Shown here: positions 54,885 through 64,000 of the stretch, piece by piece
How positions within the stretch are numbered: the stretch's first letter is position 1
Layout: the number at the start of each line of letters is the position of its first letter
NCBI RefSeq assembly: GCF_023078275.1
Contig: NC_062978.1
Coordinates: forward strand, 10,120,585 to 10,184,584
Source: Leguminivora glycinivorella
Taxonomy: Eukaryota > Arthropoda > Insecta > Lepidoptera > Tortricidae
Length of the DNA stretch: 64,000 bases
Direction of reading: 5' to 3'
Position numbers and translations under genes: made by a program
Notes under the pieces: generated by a model
Database searches by the model: none
The model's input: only the letters and a program-made list of their open reading frames with translations
What the model was told of the DNA's origin: nothing

Positions 54885-57800
54885 GGCCGGCCAGTAATTT
54901 CTACTAAATAGTGTCATTATTAATGAATTTCATGATACCGTCTCGCGCGTATATAATGTCTCTTTCTTCCTTTATTAGTAATGTCTTCTAAAATTAAACT
55001 TCATTCAATGATCTCAGATTAAGTCAACCCAAATTGTATCTTATTTTTCTAGAAAGCCCACGTTAGCCTCGTATATTTAAGCGTTAAACCCGAAAATCGA
55101 TGGGGACGCTGTTCCCTCTCTAGAAACTTTCTAACGACATAACCGCGTGCAATTGATATGCCCCAAGAGTAGGCCCATTGTAAAGAAAGGAAAATCCCGA
55201 GCCGAAAATCTTGGGAGAGTTAGGAGACTCAGGGCACCATCAGTATTCGAGTCGCGCTGTTTCCTGGTGTCGTTGGCCCCGCCCCCCGCGGTAAACTCCT
55301 TCAGTAATTCGACTTTGTTCTATAACTCAGTTTTAGTTGTTTGTCGCTCGCTGGGATTTATCAGTTTAGTGAAAATGAGCTAAACGTTGAAGCGGATAGT
55401 GGAGTAAACTGATTTTACAGCGAATTTTTTTATAAAAATGTATTTTTCTACTGAACATTTATTTTCGGTTTTATCATTTGCTACTAATGCTATTTTCAAC
55501 AATAAACTGAAAGAGATGTCATGTGTGCATCTCTAGTAGTGTAGGCCCGATTTGAATCGATCTTCGTAGCAAAATCCTTAATTAAATATAAGAATATGTA
55601 TGAAGTAACTATGATAAAGTTCAAGCTGATTTTGTAATTTGTTTTTTCATTAGTCCAGTACCTGCGAAATACGCTTCATAGTGATTTCAACAAAATTTTT
55701 AGACCAACCACTTTTATTAACCTAACCCATAATCAATAGATCAAAAGGTTCGATTGACGTGTACACACATTTCGTTGTGGTTCCATTAAACCACGGGATT
55801 GTCGTGGCCGATCCTATTGAACTCTGAATAGCGTACTACCGTACGTCGCGTTGGCATCATCAAATTGCATTGAATGAACGTTAGAGCACTCATCGAGCGT
55901 GCCCGACGTTCTGAGGGTAAAAATTTGAATGGAATATACGTACAGGGAGAATTGAAAAGCAACGGTGACGCCCACTATGCTCTATGCTTCCGACCACTCG
56001 GACTGCGGTCACAATAGATCGGCACGGACTCAATTTGATATTGAAATTGGACCTGGAACTAACGTTGATTCTTTATTCCAACCGTGGTTTGAAACAAAAA
56101 AGCCCTTTTTCTTTTTACTCATTTTTTCCAGAGTAATTTTTGGAACCCTGGCCGAAATCCATTTGCAAAGTTTTGATTACCTAACATTTTGAGTTACGCT
56201 CGCTTTTGTTTGAGATGCGCCTGAGAGGATGCTAATCTCTTGCGTTGACTTTTGACACTTCCGAAATTGCTCTAAAAGCTTATTTATTTAGTCAAATTCG
56301 TGAAGCGTTCATGTCAAGTCCGTGATGAAGCGGAGTGTTCAATGGATTCACAGTCACGGAGGGTTTGTCCCCCGAATCATGACCCTCGTGTAAATCATTA
56401 ATGATGCCATCCCTCATGCGACGGCGTAATGTAGGTTACTGTGCAAACAGATATCGGGGTGGTTGGCCTTTGAGACTGTTGCGCGGTAAGACGCCATGCG
56501 AAGGGCTTGATATTGCTTTATTTTTAATAATTTAATTTTAATTAAATTAAAAACACAGTTTAGTCCAACTTTTATTATTTATATCGATTAAATATTTACC
56601 TAGGACCAAGGCAACTAATTTGGGAACATAGTCTAGAAAACTGAAATCTAACGGTAAAAACTACAATAAGTCAAGTTTGTTTGTACAAAAGTAACTTAGA
56701 GGTTTTTTTTTACTTGATTTTAATTCTAGGTGATATGCCTACGTACCTATAACTCATAAATTTATTAAATAAGGCAGGTGGTATCTACCATATAATATTT
56801 ATATTCACTTAAAGTAAACATGACTTGCTCATGTTATTATACGGATATTATCAAAATTTCAAAGGACCTCCGTATGAGAAGACCTTTTCAGAAGATTTAT
56901 CTTTTAATTATGCCTATGTCCTTTAAATTCTGCGTAGATCCCTAAATACGATATCTTAAGCCGCGGCCAAATTTATTGCTTACACAATAAAAGCGGACTT
57001 AATTGGGTATAAAATATTAAAGATAATGTTGACAATAGCTAATCCCGCACCCTTTCTTGTGCGACAATAAATTAAATGCACTTGTGCAGTTAGAAGAAAG
57101 TCGCATGTTGCTACTGCCCTAATGCAATAGATGTTCGCACAAATCACTTACCCTAGTCATATCGTCGTTGTTTTTTCAAACCAACTTACAAGCAAGATGT
57201 TACTTTGTCCGATCATGTTATGATTCTGTTTAGTCTGTCGTGTTTGCTAGCTATTCAACAACCAAAATTAGGCTGTATACATTTTGAAATAAAGTCGAAA
57301 TAGGAGATGAATGTAACGCGGATAACATGACCTACATCTCTAGAGAGGAACTAAGCAGCGTTAGAAGCATCTATAGGGAATAATATTTATAGGGTGCACT
57401 ATGCACATGACATTTTTATGTTTTCGGCGTTGTGCAGATAGTGAGCAATACGACCAGTGATTTTGCTTCATTAATCGCGGTACATTTCAGAGTTGTATCG
57501 GATAGTGGCATGAATGATTCTATAGCTACGGTTTATAGCGATACGTATCTATAGTTTCGTATTTTTATATTTACCATTTAGAACAATACATGTATTTCAT
57601 ACCTGCAAGGCAGATTTATGATAATTGATTATTTAGAGTCAGACCAACCTAAGCTGGAAACCAATTTTATTGCTCAGACTGTCAAGGCCATAATGTCATG
57701 CTCTGCTATCAAAAATCGCTGACAAGTTAGCTTGTTCCGTTCTTAAAGAAAATACGAAAACTAATAAATAGATAGATACAATTCTTAGCCCATCACAACA

Positions 57801-57937
57801 CGGGAACCATATATACCTACCCTATTTCATTTTTTCATTTTCATTTTTATACCACAATAATAATGTGTCTTGGTACTCGTGGTTTCATACACATACTGTA
57901 GGAAATTAAAAAATTTCTAAATTCTTTTAATTAAGGG
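54885..57937. other. Three-kilobase spacer, no gene recognised
   Basis: Downstream of the GMC gene. Frames at 55147-55383 and 55965-56192 have no motif or promoter. A GC-richer stretch with a few inverted words lies near 55800-56500. No repeat was named with confidence. Confidence 0.5.
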
Positions 57938-60312
57938 TTAATAACCATGTGCTCGCTTAATCATATCAGCAAGTTTTTCTCCAATCATAATACAAGGTGC
58001 ATTTGTGTTGCCACTAGTGATACTCGGCATGATGCTAGCGTCTCCTATCCTTAATCCAGTAACACCTCGCACTCTTAGCTCAGCATCTACTACGCTCTTG
58101 CCCTCCACGCCCATAGCACATGTTCCAACTGGATGCCACAAAGTTGTAGCAATATTCAAAACATGACACCTCCAATAGTCATGAGTATTGAATTCTATTT
58201 CAGCACATTGAGGTATTTGCAAATTTACGACCTTAGACTTTATTCTTTTCATAAAATCGTTATTTAGAACACTCATATAATGTTGAATACTACGGGCATG
58301 CTTATCTAAATCTGTATCATTTGAATAATAATTAAGAAAAATCTTTGGACTGTCTTCGGGATTATTACTATTCAACTCAATATGTCCTCTGGAATATGGA
58401 TGTTGCAGAGTTAGCATCGCAAAAAGCGTCTCTCCTTTTGTACCGCACTTGTAAGCGCTCTGCAAACTGTATCTTGAAGTCCAAACACGTGAGAACATAT
58501 TACTATTGGTAATATAGCACCGGCTGGAAAAGGGAAAACCAAACTTTGATAATCTGGAACCGGACTGTTGTCTGAGAGAGCAACTTGACCCATTATAGTT
58601 GGAGTAGGAAATTGGTCCAGATTTGTTAAAATTTTAAGGTTCTGAGGCGCTGACTCGATGCCTTTCCTGCCAGTTAACACAACAGGCACTGTGGGATGAT
58701 CTTGTAAGTTTTTACCGACTAAAGGAGAGTCTAAGAGTGCTTTTATACCATGTTTCAATAATAGGTCTTGAGGTCCGATTCCTGATAGCATTAGTAACTG
58801 GGGGGTATTGATTGAACCGGCTGAAAGAACTACTTCTCTGGCAGCATACAAGTTGATTTTTTTTTACTCGGCAGCTTTACATCTACTCCAGTAGCTTTCT
58901 GATTTTCATCGAATAGTATTTTTGTACATAAAGTATTTTTAAGAACAAATAGGTTCTTTCGTGTCTTGATCGGTCTTAAAAAAGCCACTGCAGTACTTTG
59001 TCGTTTATTATCAGCTATTGTGAATTGAGGAAGTGAGTATCCAAGCTGCTCATACCCGTTCGTATCGATAAGAATTTTGTGTTCGTCACCGAATGCTTGA
59101 AGATATTCTTCAGTTCCATTATCCCAAACCGGTCTTGTAACACCCAAAGGGCCATCTGTATTATGCAGTTCACCAGACTCGGTTTCTAAAACCTCCAGGC
59201 TTCTAAGACCTTCACTCTTTTTGAAGTAGTAGGTGACATTATTCCAATCCCACCCATCGCCTCCCATTTCTACCCAGTTCGCGAAGTCTTTTTTATTTCC
59301 TCGTACATAGTACATGTAGTTCGCGCTACTAGACCCTCCAAGCATTTTTCCCCGTGTTAGATGGATTGACTTAGTCTTATGAGCTTGACTAGAATATCCG
59401 TCATTTTCACTGTAGTAGTTCCAGTCAGCCATTGAATGGTCCACGAAAGGCGCCAAGGTAGGAATCTGGAATATGTATACATAATCGAAAGTATCCAAAA
59501 GGTACTAATTGTACGAATTTTTTTAAATATATTTTTACAATTGTAAAAATAATTAATTAGTATAATATTAAATAATAAAAACAATTTGTAACTTGTGTAA
59601 AGACTAACATTACTGCTGCGGTAATAAGTTCTAATTTAGGTAATCATTCCAGTTAGTAGAAACATCACCAAAAATTTAATTAATTATGAAATGACATACC
59701 AATGAGTCAATGGGTGGGTTATCGCCTGCTTCTATGAGTAAGATCTTCCATTCGCTTATCTCCGAGAGCCTGTTGGCTATCACCGCCCCTGCTGACCCCG
59801 CACCAACCACAATGAAGTCAAACTCCTCGCCATCTATTGTAAAAGAAATATCATTCAAGAACTTAAGTCTTGCACATTTAGTATTTTTTTTAAATCGTAT
59901 TGAAGACAGAAATGTGACCAGGGAATGTGGCCACACATACTCAAGCGAATTAATTTGATGATTACCTCATGTTTACTTGTATAGAACATGTAGGTAGGTA
60001 CGCATGTTTTTTTTTATACCACGGAATATGGTGGAAAATTGAAAATATTCGCTACCTTAGTCATTAGTGTCATCCAGAGTCACCAGTTCAAGTTACGCTC
60101 GAAACAAAAAATATTTTCATTTCTTTGACAGATTTTTTACGTAATTCAAAATGAACTCACTTTATAAACTTACCGCATACAGTAGCTTGAGGTGGGTAAT
60201 TGTTGGCACCAAAATGTAGAACGGTAAGAGCGTACAATGCCGCCTGGATAAGTTTGACTGTAGGCTCCACTGCTGCCACCTCCAACACGGATATAGTTTC
60301 AAAGACACCCAT
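57938..60312 (-). pseudogene. GMC oxidoreductase (glucose dehydrogenase-like), 3 exons, 2 frameshifts
   Basis: FAD-dependent GMC oxidoreductase, the family of insect glucose dehydrogenase, ecdysone oxidase and related secreted or membrane-linked enzymes that oxidise alcohols and sugars. Exon A: 60312-60174, ATG right after a CAG acceptor, so an upstream non-coding exon is likely; it is hydrophobic with YPPQATV before the donor GTAAGT. Exon B: 59833-59700, with the FAD-binding VVGAGSAGAVIANRL, ending at GTATGT. Exon C: 59465-57938, with GKMLGGSSSANYMYYVRG (first GMC signature), GSINTPQLLMLSGIG (second), the HPVGTCAMG active-site His and NTNAPCIMIGEK. The joins are in phase (1, then 0). The total is about 600 codons, the usual length. 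The frame is broken twice in exon C, at an A9 run (58857-58865) and an A4 run near 58440, each as if one A were missing. It is either a recent pseudogene or carries consensus errors. Everything else is intact. Confidence 0.88.
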
Positions 60313-60315
60313 CTG

Positions 60316-60762
60316 TTTTTGTAAAATAACCACTCATTAGTGAGGCAATAAAACTCTGAAAACGGATTAAATTGTGTAACTCTATAATGAACTTAAAATA
60401 TGAAAAAATCACAACATCATCGTTTTATTCCATGAGTAACTATCGCGCCAAATAACGACAATGTTACACTCATTGATGATGTTTAGTATAGAGGTAATTA
60501 TAATTAACGTTTTTCTTTGGTAAAGCCTATATTGGTTCTAGCGCGGCTACTGGCTTGCTGGCTTTAATTATATAAATGTCAAACTTCAAAATAAAATCAT
60601 TGTCATCTAAATATCTGTGCCAAATACTATTTTGAAGAATTTAATAACAACATAAACCGGAAATACAGTGTCCAAATCAGCAGAAGAACTACCGACGCAG
60701 AAACCTCTGCCAGCAACTCTCAGCGCGCGGTAAGCCACCTTAGAACTTCTGACGTACGAGTA
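60316..60762. other. Upstream region of the GMC gene
   Basis: Should contain the 5' UTR exon and promoter of the GMC gene, but I cannot place either. AT-rich. Confidence 0.45.
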
Positions 60763-60929
60763 GTACTCTTTATTTTAACTATAAAACTCCCGTGAGACTC
60801 ATACATATTTAAAAATATTTTAAGCGGGTTACTCACGTATTAAGTCGATATAGCGTTCGACATGTTTCGGCTCAATTTCGAGAGCCTTTCTCAAGAGTAG
60901 CGACACCCCGCCTTTACATGTCGATTTGA
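60763..60929 (-). repeat. Penelope-like terminal module, inverted copy
   Basis: On the minus strand: CTTGAGAAAGGCTCTCGAAA then TTGAGCCGAAACATGTCG, TATCGACTTAATACGTGAG and GTAACCCGCTTAAAATA. It is the inverted partner of 62251-62390. Confidence 0.75.
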
Positions 60930-62250
60930 TAGGGTAACCGTACTGGCGCGAGAAAAGTTCTTCGTTCAGCGGAAAATACGGGAAGCTATAGAAATTTGTC
61001 GTCATCCTAATTTCAATCGTGACAGTGGTTGGTCGGTGCCACCGAGTTGGAAAACAGTTCTAGGCACTACGTCGGTCCCCAGTGTGAACGCACCCTTAAC
61101 AAGTGACGTAATAAGTGTTGTGTGCAATCCTGCTTTTGACAAAAGTAACATAGTGGCACAGTATAAGGATATATCAGTAGTTAATCTCCGGCAGCGGCGG
61201 CGCGGTCGTTACTACTGCGCAAGGTCACGCAGGGTTGTACATGTACAACGTTACTATAATCGACTTCGTACAATGTAAGTTGTTGTAAATCTAATAGGTA
61301 CTATTAACTGTAAGTAGGTTTTAGTATAACAATACCACGTCATGACACCACATTAGTCAGTATTGAAGACACAAAAAATCATTATAAATATATTACTCTC
61401 ATACGCGCAATAGTAGATTGTGTAACAATAATTGCAAAAGCGTTAATTTAAGTGTTCATATGTTTTCTCTAGAATACACCCAATCCATCACAATAAAAAA
61501 AAGATTCGTTTGAACTAGAAACGTAGGTACCTACTGTCCTACTCGTATTAGTAACTGTGTATGGCGCTATGCTAGTACCAACGCTCTTTCTACCTTTTTA
61601 TCTAATAAAGATTCAAGTACGTATTTGTTTCTTAAATACTGACGAAATCATATTTACATAAAATGTTTGAATAGATGTTTGCACAATATTTAAGTAGGTA
61701 CCAAACTTTCGAGCTAGATAGATCGCAGCATCTACCTAAATGTCGTTACAGATAAATCCTTATTGATTTTAATGTGTCATTCTAGCTTTAAATCTCACTT
61801 TTACGCCATTTACGTAAGCAATAATGTACCTAACACTGCAAATATATAACAACCACTTACTTTTCTGGGTGTCTAGGAATTCTAAAGAATGACATTTCCG
61901 CATTTTGAGAACTTTCCATACACCCATAAACACTACAGTAACGAAAATATGTCTTCGGTGCTGACGTCATTTTCTCCCGAACTCAACACGTCAACACAGC
62001 GCGCAAACGCGGCCCCGACTGTCCAGCCCAATAATCACCAGTTTCGCATGTTTTCGCCGCATGCGAGGGGAGGGAGGGGGACACACCGCGCGGCGTGAAG
62101 TTTGTAAGAAGAGTTATTACTGGTTTTATACTGTGATAGTGGGTAGCTCCGATCTCGCCACGGTGACGTCGCCCGCGCCGCCGACCCCCCCTGCGCCTGT
62201 CCTCAGCAGCCGCGCGCACCGAGCAAGCGCCCGCAGTATGCGTCGCGCTC
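60930..62250 (+). pseudogene. Penelope-like element, C-terminal ORF remnant
   Basis: From about 60952 the frame reads IREAIEICRHPNFNRD, GWSVPPSWKTVL, the conserved C-terminal tail of Penelope-like element proteins, just after the GIY-YIG endonuclease. Only about 50 codons are convincing. RT and the endonuclease itself are absent, and the inverted terminal copy cuts in just upstream. The remaining kilobase is non-coding AT-rich DNA with a GC-rich end (62010-62240). It is a dead remnant of this retroelement class. Confidence 0.65.
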
Positions 62251-62390
62251 TCGACATGTAAAGGCGGGGTGTCGCTACTCTTGAGAAAGGCTCTCGAAAT
62301 TGAGCCGAAACATGTCGAACGCTATATCGACTTAATACGTGAGTAACCCGCTTAAAATATTTTTAAATAAGTACTCTTTATATTTACATA
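62251..62390 (+). repeat. Penelope-like terminal module, direct copy
   Basis: GGCGGGGTGTCGCTACTCTT, then the stem GGCTC-TCGAAATT-GAGCC followed by GAAAC, then the same AATACGTGAGTAACCCGCTT phrase as the inverted copy. The stem preceded by a CUUGAGAAA-like strand and followed by GAAAC resembles the decayed hammerhead motifs known in PLE termini. Confidence 0.7.
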
Positions 62391-64000
62391 CATATATTTA
62401 CAGCCCACATTTCCTGACTTTTCGCATCGGATGATTTTGACTAAAATTCCAAAATCTTAGTTCGTGTAACCTAACCATGCCGAGGGGAAAATGTTATTCT
62501 AGTTTAGATTTAGGCTTTTAAAAGTTATATTTAATTTGTAATGTTTGTTTTTTTTTAACACAATTTTAAAATAATAATAATATTATAGGTAAATTAAACT
62601 AAATAAATCTAAAATTAAACTTAAAATAAAAATTAAACTAAATAAATCTAAAATTTTACTAAAATAAATCTAAAAACGGCCCCTGTGGCATAGTACCGAA
62701 TACGCTGGCAGCATTTCCTCGCTGGATTTTATTTTATTTTATTTTCTTTATTGGAGAAACAAACAGGAATAAATGTACATAAAACATAACATTCGAGTGG
62801 GTATAGGTAAACATACATCTACCCCTTCAAAGTTCTCACTAAAACATATGGATTATAAAATACTTAACACTACACTGACATTAACAGTATTCTAAACTAA
62901 AATTAAATTTAAATCAGGCTAAGTTGACAAAGTTTATATTGGTAGCAGTAGGGTGCTTGCCTGAACTTAAAATAAAATACTTTTCGTCATGCACGAAACA
63001 GAGAACCAGAGAATTATAAGAGAAGAAAAAATAAAAAAATACCTGAGCAGTAGTTAAATTTTAAGGTCAATATCTATTTAGATATATAAAGTTAATTAAG
63101 TTGACCGTGACTTCATTACATCAAATTTTCATGTGAATTCTAAACATAGCAAACCGATTTGACAGTTCTTAAAGATTGTCAAGCTAAATAATTATTTTCT
63201 TAATAAATATGTTTGACTTACGTACCCTGCTTATATTTGCTTTCCTAACACACAGAAAAAAATGACTTGACAAGTTTTAAATTGTTACCCATGGGCATGA
63301 AATAACTACTATGTATTTCAATGAGATGTCGAGAAAGTATTGTTTAATTATTGTCCCCTCCTCAAGTCGCGAAACACAGCTGGCCTACCTTTGTCTGCCA
63401 TATTACTTTTTGTGTTACACTACTCCGTTATTTGCAAATGTTAATAAGTGTTTTGTATTCATATAATTTACATGGAACGAATTGGTAAAAATTGAGTTAC
63501 GTTAAAAAACATTAATATTTTAATAAGTTATTAACAATTTACATTTTTTCTTGTTTAATGTGGACTCAAGTGGTTTATCACGTCGACACATTTAATAAAC
63601 TTTGTATTGTTAATTGTTTCTAAAGTCAATCTCCCGGTTGACCTTGCACTAGAATGCAACCTACAACGTTCGAAGTATGGTCGACAAAGTTAAAATTAAT
63701 GCGACTATCATAGTTTTTATGTAGAAAATATGTTCAAAGGACTCATTTATCCTAAAACGATTTTTTAACACTGCTTGCAAACATGTTTTAAAGTTTTTTC
63801 ACCCCATATAGTTCAGCAAATTAACGAGCGTTAAGAGGTGTACAAGGAATTCCTTGGAACGGTTGTTGACCCTATAACTTTGTTGGGACTTGTTAGGAGT
63901 AAGAAACATATATCAAACGTCCCCAGCCTAACTTTAACTGGGAGAGGGGGGGGTTGTCCGAAACCTATCCATGATATTGAAAAGTTACTTATCTAGTACA
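62391..64000. other. AT-rich right flank with a LINE tail
   Basis: At about 62728-62760 (ATTTT)n followed by CTTTATTGGAGAAACAAACA looks like the 3' end of a minus-strand LINE. AAATAAATCTAAAATTAAAC-like words repeat at 62590-62670. No gene seen to the window end. Confidence 0.5.

Noticed and set aside
59676..59936. GMC protein starting at the ATG at 59936
   Set aside because: 59834-59936 reads as intron: an acceptor TTTTACAATAG ends at 59834 and the exon at 60174-60312 joins there in phase.

Overview
This window is repeat-rich nuclear DNA of an insect, almost certainly a moth or butterfly (Lepidoptera). The evidence is a Lep1-type Helitron, tRNA-headed SINEs with a lepidopteran-style tail, RTE-, R1-, CR1/Jockey- and Penelope-like retroelements, many short inverted-repeat elements (MITEs), TTAGG-type motifs and AT-rich spacers. 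There are no bacterial operons. Family names rest on remembered motifs, not on a search. Terminal repeats and target-site duplications (TSDs) were read directly from the bases.

Layout. 1-3.4 kb: decayed LINE ORF, a LINE C-terminal fragment and a Helitron. 3.6-13.6 kb: scattered MITEs, a SINE with a 21-bp TSD, a 24-bp-arm hairpin, a tRNA-like sequence and LINE 3' ends. 13.6-14.9 kb: a minisatellite carrying TTAGG tracts, flanked by degenerate arrays in opposite orientation. 18.3-27.4 kb: a 9.05-kb hAT-like element with a perfect 8-bp TSD. It contains a second hAT-like element (also with a perfect 8-bp TSD), a 1.8-kb foldback palindrome, a (TG)n tract, a set of phase-compatible exons and, on the opposite strand, a small secreted-protein ORF with a TATA promoter. 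28.9-39.7 kb: LINE and SINE tails, MITEs, a THAP-domain fragment with its own promoter and a palindrome made of tRNA 3' halves. 40.1-45.6 kb: a complete, young Ty3/Gypsy retrotransposon of CsRn1/Kabuki type on the minus strand. 47.6-50.5 kb: a degraded R1-like LINE inside another element. 51-55 kb: palindromic MITEs, one inserted in another. 57.9-60.3 kb: the only recognisable host-type enzyme gene, a GMC oxidoreductase (glucose dehydrogenase-like) on the minus strand. It has three exons, one of them too short for a simple ORF scan, and two single-base frameshifts. 60.8-62.4 kb: a Penelope-like element remnant with inverted terminal modules.

How it fits together: this is a nest of transposons. 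The order of insertion can be read in three places: hAT within hAT within which sit a SINE and a foldback; a LINE in a MITE; a MITE in a MITE. Active or recently active candidates are the Gypsy element (LTRs differ at 3 of 773 positions) and perhaps the SINE. The items most worth following are the spliced passenger gene and the secreted-protein ORF inside the large hAT element, the TTAGG minisatellite, the PLE termini and the frameshifted GMC gene.
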